The notes under the pieces are model-generated. The model had not been told where the DNA came from. It worked only from the letters and a program-made list of their open reading frames with translations, and searched no databases. From assembly GCA_946480475.1 (NCBI GenBank), contig CAMLJM010000016.1:1-61908 (forward strand): 61,908 nucleotides of DNA, given 5' to 3'. This stretch comes from an uncultured Alphaproteobacteria bacterium. Lineage in GTDB: Bacteria > Pseudomonadota > Alphaproteobacteria > Micavibrionales > Micavibrionaceae. The position numbers were made by a program, and so were the translations under genes. Positions 35,445 to 43,915 of the stretch are shown one piece after another (positions within the stretch are counted from its first letter, which is position 1; the number at the start of each line of letters is the position of its first letter).

Positions 35445-36598
35445 ATGGCACTCTCCTGCGGCGGCTCTTGTTTCGGTTCTGTCGAGGAGCACCAGAATTT
35501 AAGTTGATGCCAGCGTGCCTGACCACAAACCAGCCAGCGCAAACCCACCAGTAAGGGGGCAAATGTCAGCACATACATCAGAATCAGGCCTCCCAGGGGA
35601 TGGGAACGGGCGAGGCTGAAAGCCCCCAGATATAATCCCTGGATAACGATGCATAAACTGACGGCCAGTATAATCCGGCGTGTGAGGCCGCGACGTTCCA
35701 GTGCGCCCAGCAATAAGGCGCACAGGGCGATTACGGCAAAGCAAGGGGCCAGCAGGGGGCTGATTATACGGCGGTGAATTTCCAGTGTGAATTCATCACG
35801 GCTTTCTGTGGCCCGCGTATCATCAGTTGCCGGGTGCAATAATTCCCACAATGTGCGTTCATCAGGTTCCCGCCAGCGCTGGCGCACGGGGCCTGATTCC
35901 GGCATATCGATCATATAACGTTCAAAATTCAGGCGGTTGAGTGCGCCATTCTTTTTGTTCAATGATTGCCGGGTACCGTCAAAGACAATCACTTGCTGCC
36001 CTGTCGGTGTGGCCACCAATGTGCCCCGCTTGGCAAGAATGGTGACAGGACCTGCGGCAGGGTCACGTGTATCATGTATCATCAGGCCGCGCAGTTCGCC
36101 GTTACTATCCCGCGCGCGCACAAAAACGGTCAGGCCCGGCATGACAGCGTTAAAGACACCTTCGCGGAATAGCATCACTGAATATTGCGCTTTGATCACC
36201 TGCCGCAGTTCCTGCATGCCTGCCAGTGATTTTGGCGCTATCCAGGTTGTCATCGCCAGCAGAATCAGCGTAATGATAGCTGCCAGAAGCAGGGCCGGGC
36301 GTGCCTGCTGAAGCGGTGATATACCCACGCTTTTCATGACTACCATTTCGCTGTCGGCCGTCATGCGGTTATAGACGAAGATGATTCCTGCCATCAGGGC
36401 GATAGGAAGAATGATTTCAAAGAAACGCGGCAGCGCCATCAAGGTCAGCAGCCAGAAGGCGCCGCTGGATGCCCCTGAATTAATCACCAGTTCGAGAAAT
36501 CGAAGTGACTGGGTGAGAAAAATGACAGCCGCCAGCGTCACGGCGATAAAGCCGGTGGCAAGAAACAGATTTTTGAATATGTAACTGTTGACGACCAT
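35441..36598 (-). CDS. lptF: LptF, LPS export permease
   Basis: A 385-residue permease, partner of LptG and LptB in extracting LPS. It has three N-terminal helices (SLRFLELVINSGASSGAFWLL, IMLPIALMAGIIFVYNRMTADSEMVV-type stretch near 55-85), a periplasmic jellyroll around 125-255, and three C-terminal helices with the LLAPCFAVIALCALLLGA segment. A Gln/Glu/Pro-rich cytoplasmic tail ends the protein. It overlaps lptG by 4 bp and is divergent from pepA with 102 bp between starts, the common proteobacterial layout. Confidence 0.94.
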   Translation of the reverse strand: MVVNSYIFKNLFLATGFIAVTLAAVIFLTQSLRFLELVINSGASSGAFWLLTLMALPRFFEIILPIALMAGIIFVYNRMTADSEMVVMKSVGISPLQQARPALLLAAIITLILLAMTTWIAPKSLAGMQELRQVIKAQYSVMLFREGVFNAVMPGLTVFVRARDSNGELRGLMIHDTRDPAAGPVTILAKRGTLVATPTGQQVIVFDGTRQSLNKKNGALNRLNFERYMIDMPESGPVRQRWREPDERTLWELLHPATDDTRATESRDEFTLEIHRRIISPLLAPCFAVIALCALLLGALERRGLTRRIILAVSLCIVIQGLYLGAFSLARSHPLGGLILMYVLTFAPLLVGLRWLVCGQARWHQLKFWCSSTEPKQEPPQESAI

Positions 36599-36700
36599 GT
36601 TTCCTTAAGTGCCTCTGGTTTTTGAGGGCTGCCCATCGTATATTGTCAGAGGCTTAAATGCCAGATTCTCTCCTGTTTTTCCTTCGAAGGATGCCTTTTC

Positions 36701-38218
36701 ATGCAAACAACCGTCAGTTTTTCCAAAACACCCAAACTGAAAACCAAAACTGCCGTCATTCTGGTGGGCGATGGTGGCAAGCTGACCGACAAAGGTATGG
36801 CTTTGGATAAGGAAACCAAGGGGACTATCAGCCATTTTATTAAGACAAGCCCGAACTTTACGGGTAAAACCGGGCAGATTGCTGCCGTGCCGGGACCACA
36901 GAAATTCCCATTTGACCGGGTTATCCTGCTGGGTATGGGGAAGCCTGAGAAACTGGGGATTGAGGAAATTACGGCGATGGGGGGCCGCTTCAGCGCTGCC
37001 TTTACAGGTATGCAATTTGAGGCGGTGCAATTCATAGCTGATGGCTTCAAAGCCTTTAAGGCCGTGAGTCCGGATCAGGCCGCCAGTGCTTTTGCGGCGG
37101 GATTTGTCCTGCGTGCTTACAGCTTTGATAAATACAAAAGCAAGGCTAAAGATGATAAGGCTCCCAAGGCTTTGAAAATTGAATTCGTCCTGGATGCAGC
37201 GACCAAGGCTGCCGCACTCTTCAAGGATGAGAAAGCTGTGGCTGATGGCGTCCACTTCGCGCGTGACCTTGTAAACGAGCCACCAAATCTGCTTTATCCT
37301 GCCAGCTTCGCCCATCGCGTAAAGTCTGAACTATCGCCGCTCGGTATCAAAATTGAGGTGCTGGATGAAAAGAAAATGACTCAGCTGGGCTTTAAGGCTC
37401 ACCTGGCTGTGGGGATGGGCTCGATACGTCCGCCACGGGTTGTCATCTTGCATTGGAATGGTACCAAGAGCACAACGACGAAACCCGTCGCCTTTGTCGG
37501 TAAGGGTGTAACCTTTGATACGGGCGGTATCAACCTGAAGCCATCTGACGGCATGGCCGATATGAAGATGGATATGGGTGGGGCTGCCGCAGTTGTCGGA
37601 TTGTTTCGCGCACTCGCGCTGCGTAAGGCCAGGGTCAACGCCGTTGGCATTATCGGTCTTGCTGAAAATATGCCTTCAGATCGTTCGTATCGTCCATCAG
37701 ATGTGATCGGTTCACTTGCCGGTAAAACCATTGAGGTGCTGAACACGGATGCCGAAGGACGTCTGGTGCTGGCCGATGCGCTGACATATATCCAGAAAAA
37801 ACATGATCCCAAATTCGTGATTGACCTGGCCACGTTGACAGGTGCGATCATGATTGCCCTGGGCCACGAATATTGCGGCGCTTTCGTCAATGACGACAAG
37901 TTGTGGTCACAGATGGAGGCTGCCAGCAAGATTACGGGTGAGAAACTTTGGCGCATGCCGCTCGATGATGCTTTCAAGAACAGTATGAAGGGCAGCATTA
38001 CCGATGTGCAGAACTTAAGCACCATGGGCCGTTATGGCGGCGCATGCTCGGCTGCCGGGTTTCTGGCGCATTTTATCGACGATAGACGCGTTTGGGCGCA
38101 CATGGATATTGCAGGTACGGCCTGGGTTAGCCGCGATACAGCGACAGCGCCCAAGCATGCTACCGGATTCGGCGTGCGTGTTCTAAATCAGTTGATTGCT
38201 GATCATTACGAGTCTTAA
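36701..38218 (+). CDS. pepA: Leucyl aminopeptidase PepA
   Basis: A 505-residue M17 metallo-aminopeptidase that removes N-terminal residues; in some bacteria it also binds DNA. The C-terminal catalytic domain has GKGVTFDTGGINLKPS (metal-binding Lys/Asp), MKMDMGGAA, and the signature NTDAEGRLVLADAL near residue 348, with AGTAWVSRDTATAPKHATGFGV at the end. Length is normal. It is the first gene of a plus-strand run: unknown membrane protein, earP, efp, holC. In many relatives holC follows pepA directly; here three genes intervene. Confidence 0.96.
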   Translation: MQTTVSFSKTPKLKTKTAVILVGDGGKLTDKGMALDKETKGTISHFIKTSPNFTGKTGQIAAVPGPQKFPFDRVILLGMGKPEKLGIEEITAMGGRFSAAFTGMQFEAVQFIADGFKAFKAVSPDQAASAFAAGFVLRAYSFDKYKSKAKDDKAPKALKIEFVLDAATKAAALFKDEKAVADGVHFARDLVNEPPNLLYPASFAHRVKSELSPLGIKIEVLDEKKMTQLGFKAHLAVGMGSIRPPRVVILHWNGTKSTTTKPVAFVGKGVTFDTGGINLKPSDGMADMKMDMGGAAAVVGLFRALALRKARVNAVGIIGLAENMPSDRSYRPSDVIGSLAGKTIEVLNTDAEGRLVLADALTYIQKKHDPKFVIDLATLTGAIMIALGHEYCGAFVNDDKLWSQMEAASKITGEKLWRMPLDDAFKNSMKGSITDVQNLSTMGRYGGACSAAGFLAHFIDDRRVWAHMDIAGTAWVSRDTATAPKHATGFGVRVLNQLIADHYES

Positions 38219-38220
38219 AG

Positions 38221-38757
38221 ATGGCTGAAAAGAAGACATATGCCCCTGTAATTATAGCTGTTCTTCTGCTTCTGATATTAGGTGCCGGTGTCTGTTGGTA
38301 TTTGTTGCCGCCGCCGGAATATCGCGTCGCCATTTTGCCGGAGGCGGTTGATCGCTCATCTAAAACGGATGTGTTGAACTTCCGCTACCAATGGCATTCC
38401 GATATGATAAGAGAGGCACATTCGGCATATGCTTGCATATGTTTCAGGGATACGACGCCACCACTACAAGCTGTGGTTATCTGTCCCGGGGACGTGCCGA
38501 CAGCAGACGCACAATGCAAGGCATCTTTGAAGGTTGCTCGTCTGGGTGATGATTACCAACCTTATCGTAATGCACGACGTTTCCCGCTCCCGTCTGAGCA
38601 GGCTCACTATATTCAGGAGCTTTTCGTGGAGGGTCGGCATAAATTTGAAATGGGCCTAATGCCGGATGCACAGGGTGCTCTTGCACCACACCAGCTTTAT
38701 GTCGACGGTGTGACGCTGGAAAAGTTTATAAAGCAGAACGCTGTTAAGGCGCCCTGA
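38221..38757 (+). CDS. Membrane-anchored protein of unknown function
   Basis: A 178-residue protein starting 2 bp after pepA, so it is co-transcribed. One N-terminal transmembrane helix (about residues 8-28) anchors a domain of about 145 residues, probably periplasmic. It has four cysteines besides the one in the helix: two in AYACICF and single ones in VICPG and AQCKAS. I do not recognise a family. The position suggests nothing specific; it separates pepA from the EF-P modification genes. Confidence 0.7.
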   Translation: MAEKKTYAPVIIAVLLLLILGAGVCWYLLPPPEYRVAILPEAVDRSSKTDVLNFRYQWHSDMIREAHSAYACICFRDTTPPLQAVVICPGDVPTADAQCKASLKVARLGDDYQPYRNARRFPLPSEQAHYIQELFVEGRHKFEMGLMPDAQGALAPHQLYVDGVTLEKFIKQNAVKAP

Positions 38758-38816
38758 AGCTTTCAGGGTCCTAAAAACATTGGCTTTCCGGTTACGCTGA
38801 TTTATATCATTCTGCT

Positions 38817-39989
38817 ATGAACCAGGCCCCGCTCAAGATCGATATTTTCTGCCATGTTGTCGATAATCTCGGTGACATAGGTGTCTGCTGGCGCTTCTGC
38901 AAGGTGCTGGCGCGGGATCAGGGTTGTTACGTGCGCCTGTTTGTCGATGATTTCAGCGCCTTCTCAAAAATCGAACCGATGCTGGATAAGACGCGTGATG
39001 TCCAGCATGTCGAGAATGTCGAAGTTTTCCGCTGGGATAATGCTGTGATTGCCGAGCGTTATACGGGTTGTGGGGATGTTGTGATCGAGGCATTGGCCTG
39101 CACGCTACCGGAAAAGGTCGTGACCCTTATGGCGCAGGCCGAAAAAACGCCTGTATGGATTGATCTTGAATATATGAGTGCCGAACCCTGGATTGATACG
39201 CACCATGCGATTGTGTCTTTGCATCCGCAGTGGGGTATCAACAAGACGTTATTCTTTATCGGTTTCAGTGAAAAATCGGGCGGGCTTACCCGTGAAAAGG
39301 GCTTGATAGAGCAGCGCCTGGCGTTTCAGAACGATCGGGCGGCACAGGATAAATGGCGTGCTGATGTGGGGCTGCCGCCCTGTGACCCAGAATTTATCGA
39401 TGTCAGCATGTTTTGTTATGCCATAAGTCCGGTTGAGAAATTGCTGGCAAACTTACAGGCTACAGGATGTCCTATCCGGTTTATGATACCGGCGGGGGTT
39501 GCAATGGATCCCCTTACGCGGTTTACCGGGCAAAAGCCAGAACCCGGTACAATCGTACAGAAGGGTAATTTATATTTCCATAATCTTACATTCCTGACTC
39601 AGGATGATTACGACCGCTTGCTGTGGTCCTGTGATCTTAATTTCGTGCGTGGCGAGGATTCCCTGGTGCGGGCGGTCTGGGCTGGAAACCCACTGATCTG
39701 GGACATATATAAACAAGAACAGGCCGCCCATATGCCTAAACTTAAGGCGTTTCATGACCATTTCTGGGGTGGTTTAGACCCTGAATGCCGCGAAATACTG
39801 GACTTTTTCAGCATAATGTGGAATGAAGGGGGCCGTTGGGATGAACATTTTCCTGCCGAACGCCTTTTAGCGTGCCTCCCCCGGATTACGGAGCATGCCC
39901 GTCAACGCAGCCTGGAGCAGGCTGCTCAGGACGATTTGGCGACCCGGCTTGTAACTTTCGTCCGAGAACAAATGAAAAACCGAGGATAA
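38817..39989 (+). CDS. earP: EarP, EF-P arginine rhamnosyltransferase
   Basis: A 390-residue GT-B-fold enzyme of the EarP family (formerly DUF2331) that transfers rhamnose from dTDP-rhamnose to Arg32 of EF-P. The start MNQAPLKIDIFCHVVDNLGD IGVCWR region matches the family, including the catalytic-loop Asp in NLGDIGVCWR (about 18-27). The C-terminal nucleotide-sugar site shows FVRGEDSLVRAVWAGNPLIWDIY with the conserved Glu (about 278-300). It lies 6 bp before efp, and that EF-P has Arg32, so enzyme and substrate agree. The dTDP-rhamnose genes are not in the window. Confidence 0.93.
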   Translation: MNQAPLKIDIFCHVVDNLGDIGVCWRFCKVLARDQGCYVRLFVDDFSAFSKIEPMLDKTRDVQHVENVEVFRWDNAVIAERYTGCGDVVIEALACTLPEKVVTLMAQAEKTPVWIDLEYMSAEPWIDTHHAIVSLHPQWGINKTLFFIGFSEKSGGLTREKGLIEQRLAFQNDRAAQDKWRADVGLPPCDPEFIDVSMFCYAISPVEKLLANLQATGCPIRFMIPAGVAMDPLTRFTGQKPEPGTIVQKGNLYFHNLTFLTQDDYDRLLWSCDLNFVRGEDSLVRAVWAGNPLIWDIYKQEQAAHMPKLKAFHDHFWGGLDPECREILDFFSIMWNEGGRWDEHFPAERLLACLPRITEHARQRSLEQAAQDDLATRLVTFVREQMKNRG

Positions 39990-39995
39990 TTTATT

Positions 39996-40559
39996 ATGAA
40001 GTTTGCTCAAGAACTGCGCTCAGGCAATGTTGTGACCATGAACGGCAACCTGCTGTTGATCACAAAGTCTGAATTCAGCAAATCAGGCCGTAACGCATCG
40101 GTCATGAAATTCAAATTCCGTAACCTGAAAACAGGTTCACCGTCTGAAGGCGTTTACAAAACAGACGAGAAATTCGACGATGTCGTGCTCGAGCGTAAGG
40201 AAGTGAAATACTCCTACAACGACGGCGACAACTACGTATTCATGGATGAAGAATATAACCAGTTCGAAATCTCCAAGGATTTCATGGAAGATGCACTGAA
40301 GTACCTCGAAGAAGAAATGCCTTGCGAAATCGTTATGTACGAAGGCAAGCCCTTGTCTATCGAGATCCCTGTGAAAGTCGTGCGCGAAGTGGTTTACACA
40401 GAGCCGGCGGTAAAAGGCGATACATCAGGTAAGGTCATGAAACCGGCGCGCCTGAACACAGGTCATGAAATCGCTGTTCCCGCCTTCATCGAAATCGGCG
40501 AGAAAATCGAAATCGATACACGCACAGATGAATATGTATCTCGTGCAAAAGTCGCTTAA
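39996..40559 (+). CDS. efp: Translation elongation factor P, Arg32 type
   Basis: A 187-residue three-domain factor that rescues ribosomes stalled at polyproline. The modified loop reads [10 protein letters not shown] with arginine at position 32, as in Pseudomonas-type rhamnosylated EF-P, rather than the Lys34 loop of E. coli. C-terminal [14 protein letters not shown] is the usual ending. It is directly downstream of earP (6 bp) and followed by a strong terminator, so the two are one unit with the upstream genes. Confidence 0.97.
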   Translation: MKFAQELRSGNVVTMNGNLLLITKSEFSKSGRNASVMKFKFRNLKTGSPSEGVYKTDEKFDDVVLERKEVKYSYNDGDNYVFMDEEYNQFEISKDFMEDALKYLEEEMPCEIVMYEGKPLSIEIPVKVVREVVYTEPAVKGDTSGKVMKPARLNTGHEIAVPAFIEIGEKIEIDTRTDEYVSRAKVA

Positions 40560-40574
40560 TTCTTAGAATTTAAG

Positions 40575-40603
40575 AAAAGCCCGCGTCTTGCGGGCTTTTT
40601 TTT
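40575..40603 (+). terminator. Rho-independent terminator after efp
   Basis: AAAAGCCCGC and GCGGGCTTTT form a 10-bp stem with a 5-nt loop followed by further T residues, 15 bp after the efp stop. Confidence 0.92.
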
Positions 40604-40622
40604 ATTCCGCTAGAACTAATCC

Positions 40623-41078
40623 ATGACCGAAATCCGTTTTTATCACGCGCAGCATTCATCGCTGGCACAGGTTCTGCCCGGTATTCTGGGCAAGGCGCTG
40701 TCGGGTGGCCGTCGCATCGTCGTAAGTTTTGCGGATAAGGGCATGGTCGAACAGATGAACGAACATCTGTGGGTTTATAATCCGGACTCGTTCCTGCCGC
40801 ATGGGTCGGCGAAAGACGGGCATGCCCCGTTACAGCCTGTATGGCTTACCGACAAAGATGAGAATCCCAATCAGGCCGATGTTCTTGTAACTGTGCGCGG
40901 GGCTGCCAATGACCTGCCGCCAAACCTTGCAGACTTTAAACTTTGCTGCGATATGATCGATGGCCGCTTAGATGATGAAGTCAACGCGGCAAGGGCGCGG
41001 TGGAAGGCCTATAAAGACGCGGGCTATGAGGTTACATATTGGCAGCAGACGGATAAAGGCTGGGAGAAGAAGGCATAA
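40623..41078 (+). CDS. holC: DNA polymerase III subunit chi
   Basis: A 151-residue subunit that links the clamp loader to SSB. The N-terminus TEIRFYHAQHSSLAQVLPGIL matches the chi family, followed by ALSGGRRIVVSFADKGMVEQMNEHLW, FLPHGSA and QPVWLT, and a C-terminal helix with ARARWKAYKDAGYEVTYW. Length is normal. A terminator separates it from efp, so its promoter lies in the 63-bp gap or transcription passes the terminator. Confidence 0.93.
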   Translation: MTEIRFYHAQHSSLAQVLPGILGKALSGGRRIVVSFADKGMVEQMNEHLWVYNPDSFLPHGSAKDGHAPLQPVWLTDKDENPNQADVLVTVRGAANDLPPNLADFKLCCDMIDGRLDDEVNAARARWKAYKDAGYEVTYWQQTDKGWEKKA

Positions 41079-41088
41079 GCATTCGCCT

Positions 41089-41184
41089 TTTCATCCTGCG
41101 TGGCGTTATTCTGCGGTCTCGTCGTGCTCACGTACCTATGTTGGTTCCGTGCTTCTCGCCTTGAATGTCTGGCGCAGGATGAAA
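41089..41184. repeat. Large imperfect hairpin element with 13-bp perfect ends
   Basis: Between holC and the cytochrome c gene, TTTTCATCCTGCG (41089-41101) and CGCAGGATGAAAA (41172-41184) are perfect inverted repeats about 70 bp apart. The interior, including a GTGCTCACGTACC segment, could pair only partly. No reading frame uses it. It is distinct from the terminator 29 bp further on. Elements with a CTCACGTAC core occur as dispersed intergenic repeats in other proteobacterial genomes as far as I recall, but I cannot name the family. I see no second copy in the window. Confidence 0.6.
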
Positions 41185-41212
41185 ATTCGAGCGCTTAAAA
41201 TGGGGATCATAA

Positions 41213-41240
41213 AAAAACCGGGAACAATGTCCCGGTTTTT
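41213..41240. terminator. Bidirectional terminator between holC and the cytochrome c gene
   Basis: AAAAACCGGGA and TCCCGGTTTTT form an 11-bp stem with a 6-nt loop, flanked by A and T runs. It can end both the holC transcript and the convergent cytochrome c transcript. Confidence 0.92.
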
Positions 41241-41258
41241 ATTTCATCTCATTTGTTC

Positions 41259-41912
41259 TTAGTGCGGTGCTGCTTCGCTAGGAGCAGGGGCTGCCGCCTC
41301 AGCGGGTGCGGCACCTTCAGCTGGCGCTTCTACCGCTGCTTCTTTCGGGCCCAGTTCTGCCATTTCAGCATCGATATCACCTTGTGAAGGTAGCGCAGGG
41401 TTGCCGGATATAGAACGCAGGTAAGCGATCAGCGCGGCACGATCTTCTGGCTTTTTCACGCCGATGAAGTTCATCGCTGTGCCCTTCACGTAAGCTTTAG
41501 GCTTCCACAGGAAGTGATTGAGTTCAGAGTATGTCCAGTTGCCGCCTTTGGCTTTCATGGCATCAGAGTAATTAAAGCCTGCATGGTGCGCTTTGGGCTG
41601 GTTCACAACACCTGCGAGGTTTGGACCTGTGCCATTCGGGCCGCCTGGTTCAAAGTTGTGGCAGGCCGCACAGGCTTTAGCGACTTGTTTGCCGCGTTCA
41701 ACGTCAGCAGCCCCAATCATTGCCAAAATAGGTTCCGGCATTGCGACAGCAGCACCGCCGCCTGTGCTTTCTTCTGCCGCTTCAATCGAATAAGCGAATT
41801 CTGTGTACTCGTGCGGGTGTACAAGCTTGCTGGCGATAAAGCCTGACAGGGCTGCGATAATACCGGCCACCAGAATAGCGGCGAAGATCTTGTTGAATTC
41901 CATGTTGTTCAT
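41259..41912 (-). CDS. Membrane-anchored c-type cytochrome (CycM-like)
   Basis: A 217-residue mono-haem cytochrome c. The frame is open 43 codons further upstream, but MNNMEFNKIFAAILVAGIIA at 41912 is the usual start of this alphaproteobacterial family, so I start there. An uncleaved N-terminal anchor (about residues 6-27) leads to a periplasmic domain with CAACH at about 95-99 and the axial Met in KGTAMNF. The last 35 residues are an Ala/Pro/Glu-rich tail. It probably carries electrons to a terminal oxidase. It is divergent from pheA, an arrangement common in alphaproteobacteria. Confidence 0.92.
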   Translation of the reverse strand: MNNMEFNKIFAAILVAGIIAALSGFIASKLVHPHEYTEFAYSIEAAEESTGGGAAVAMPEPILAMIGAADVERGKQVAKACAACHNFEPGGPNGTGPNLAGVVNQPKAHHAGFNYSDAMKAKGGNWTYSELNHFLWKPKAYVKGTAMNFIGVKKPEDRAALIAYLRSISGNPALPSQGDIDAEMAELGPKEAAVEAPAEGAAPAEAAAPAPSEAAPH

Positions 41913-42039
41913 GGCAAAAATCCTGAAATCGAAAGGGGTTACGCGGTTAATTCCGGCCAAGGATTGCGTGCCGAAACACCTTGCATATACCCTTAAAAAA
42001 TGCGATTGCCAAGTAGTCGTATACATAAGAGGGCATTTC

Positions 42040-42894
42040 ATGGGCCAAACTGCAAAAAAAGTTTCGTTTCAGGGGTTTAAGGGGGCTAACTCCGATATGG
42101 CCAGCCGGGCGCTGGTTCCGGGTTGTGAAACAATGCCCTGCCTGACCTTTGAGGAAGCTTTCCGGGCGGTGCAGGAGGGTAAGGCCGATTTGGCTGTTAT
42201 CCCGGTTGATAATAATTTGGCAGGCCGCGTGGCGGATGTTCACCACCTGATACCCAAAAGCGGACTTTCGATAACGGCTGAATATTTCATGCCGATACGT
42301 TTTGCGCTGATGGCGGTCAAGGGTGCTCAGGCTTCAGACCTGAAGCATGTTTACAGTCATGTCCATGCCTTTCCCCAGTGCCGTAATATTGTAAAGCGCC
42401 TGGGCCTGCAGACGCATATCCATGCCGATACGGCGGGTGCTGCGGCTGATGTTGCCGAATGGAACAAGAAAGATACGGCAGCGTTGGCACCGACACTGGC
42501 AGCCAGCATCTATGGACTGGATATCATTGAAGATAATGTGCAGGACAGCGATGCTAATACGACGCGCTTCCTTCTATTTTCCCCTTCGCATGATGTGCCG
42601 TCTTATGATCCGGCGGCTCATGTGGTGACCAGCCTGATTTTCCGTGTCCGCAATATTCCGGCAGCACTCTATAAGGCGATGGGCGGTTTTGCTACGAATG
42701 GCCTGAATATTGTGAAAATCGAGTCCTATGTAGACGAATTGTTCCAGGCGGCGCAGTTTTATTGCGAAGTTGAGGGGCATCCTGATGAGCGCCTGATGCA
42801 ACTGGCGTTAAAAGAACTAGGCTTCTTCGCTGAGGAATATAAGTTGCTGGGTACCTATAAGGCCCATGAATTCAGGAAAAATCAGAAGAACTAG
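42040..42894 (+). CDS. pheA: Prephenate dehydratase
   Basis: A 284-residue enzyme converting prephenate to phenylpyruvate in phenylalanine synthesis. The frame is open back to 41803, but the ATG at 42040 has an RBS-like AGAGGG upstream and avoids overlap with the cytochrome gene. The dehydratase domain shows VSFQGFKGANSDMA, VIPVDNNLAGRV, SHVHAFPQCR and the catalytic DANTTRFLLF. An ACT regulatory domain follows (SLIFRVRNIPAALYKAMGGF, NIVKIESY), so feedback inhibition by phenylalanine is expected. No chorismate mutase domain is fused. Confidence 0.95.
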   Translation: MGQTAKKVSFQGFKGANSDMASRALVPGCETMPCLTFEEAFRAVQEGKADLAVIPVDNNLAGRVADVHHLIPKSGLSITAEYFMPIRFALMAVKGAQASDLKHVYSHVHAFPQCRNIVKRLGLQTHIHADTAGAAADVAEWNKKDTAALAPTLAASIYGLDIIEDNVQDSDANTTRFLLFSPSHDVPSYDPAAHVVTSLIFRVRNIPAALYKAMGGFATNGLNIVKIESYVDELFQAAQFYCEVEGHPDERLMQLALKELGFFAEEYKLLGTYKAHEFRKNQKN

Positions 42895-42955
42895 CCATGA
42901 CAGCCAAAACCCTGTAATGCTGGTATCAGGTTTAAGAAAGAAGAAGGAGACTACC

Positions 42956-43138
42956 ATGCCCTCACATGCTGAAATTGCTGCGCGCCTTTTGCGTGATGCT
43001 GCGGTCTTCTTCCGCGCTGTCGGTGAGCAGAACGAAGCCCTGCGCGATCAAATGGCGGAAAATGCCGATGTGTTCGAGCAAGTCGCCGCCTTGGTAGAAG
43101 TCAATCCGACTGGTGAACTTGAAGATCCAAACGCTTAG
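42956..43138 (+). CDS. Small conserved-looking protein of unknown function
   Basis: A 60-residue acidic helical protein. The ATG at 42956 is preceded by AAGGAG at the right distance; the open frame upstream overlaps pheA and is not needed. Sequence such as AARLLRDAAVFFRAVGEQN and ADVFEQVAALVEVNP suggests a helical hairpin. It is 61 bp after pheA on the same strand and probably co-transcribed. I recall similar short genes near pheA in relatives but cannot assign a function. Confidence 0.7.
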   Translation: MPSHAEIAARLLRDAAVFFRAVGEQNEALRDQMAENADVFEQVAALVEVNPTGELEDPNA

Positions 43139-43161
43139 GTCAGGCGTCTCATCCCCTTTTT

Positions 43162-43554
43162 TTACGCGGCAGCCATCGCATAGGCGATGGCAAAGGCTAT
43201 AATCGCGCTTGCCACAGCAAACCCCAGTATCCAGGTTGATGGGCTGGTGCGGTGGCTTCCTTTTTCAAAAACGCGCCAGGTTTCATCGATATTGCGCTGA
43301 GTGCGCAGATCGTAATATTTCTGCTTTACCTCGACCTTTTTGAATCGGCCGCTGTTGTACAGCTCTTCGGCATGATGAATGGCTGACTCTGCATGGTCGG
43401 CGCTGCCGCATTTTTGCCAGCAGGCGCGGGGGCTGTCGTCGTTGCTGTAGGAATAAATATTGTATTCGATATGGGTCAGCGGCGGACATTCGTGACGTGC
43501 CCATGATTCTGAGTGATTGGTTCCCGGTTTCTTTTGTGCGCCTGTATGTGGCAT
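43162..43554 (-). CDS. Tail-anchored membrane protein of unknown function
   Basis: A 130-residue protein with a good RBS (AGGGAGA) before the ATG. The soluble N-terminal part has a cysteine pair (ACWQKCG) and a helical HAESAIHHAEELYNSGRF segment resembling a single TPR-like hairpin. The last 25 residues form one hydrophobic helix ending at the C-terminus, so it is probably a tail-anchored inner-membrane protein. It is convergent with the 60-residue gene. No family recognised. Confidence 0.6.
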   Translation of the reverse strand: MPHTGAQKKPGTNHSESWARHECPPLTHIEYNIYSYSNDDSPRACWQKCGSADHAESAIHHAEELYNSGRFKKVEVKQKYYDLRTQRNIDETWRVFEKGSHRTSPSTWILGFAVASAIIAFAIAYAMAAA

Positions 43555-43915
43555 ACGCGAATCTCCCTATAGCGGCCCCTGAAGGGCAGCATGTTTCTTC
43601 GATTTACGCAGTATCGGGATATTCCTCCGGGCTGCCTTTTCTGAAAATAAGCGAATCAAGGCGGTGGAGAATCCTCGTGACTTTAAGGAAATGCCAAAAT
43701 CATTAACAAATCGTTAAAATGCTGCATTTGCTCTGTATTCTTCACATAAAATCTCTGTAGGGGTTCCTTTTCGCGGGACGACTTCGCCAGCAAGCCTGTG
43801 GATATCCTTGTCATTCATGGGCATCAACAGTACAATTTCCCTATCAATCCCTGAGAGCCGATTCCGGCTTTTCATCTGTTTTCTGACTGTTCTTCTCTTC
43901 AGGATTACCATCGCC
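43555..43915. other. Intergenic region upstream of ftsK
   Basis: These 361 bp separate the divergent small membrane gene and ftsK and should hold both promoters. A palindromic TTAA-N7-TTAA at 43703-43717 resembles a CtrA site without the final C. On the minus strand an open frame at 43714-43917 (67 codons) has protein-like composition at its end (MNDKDIHRLAGEVVPRKGTP) but no convincing RBS, so I do not call it. The frame of ftsK is also open upstream to 43808. Confidence 0.45.

Noticed and set aside
36605..37315. 236-codon minus-strand frame opposite pepA
   Set aside because: It runs antisense to pepA, lacks motifs, and blocks the intergenic region needed for the lptF and pepA promoters.
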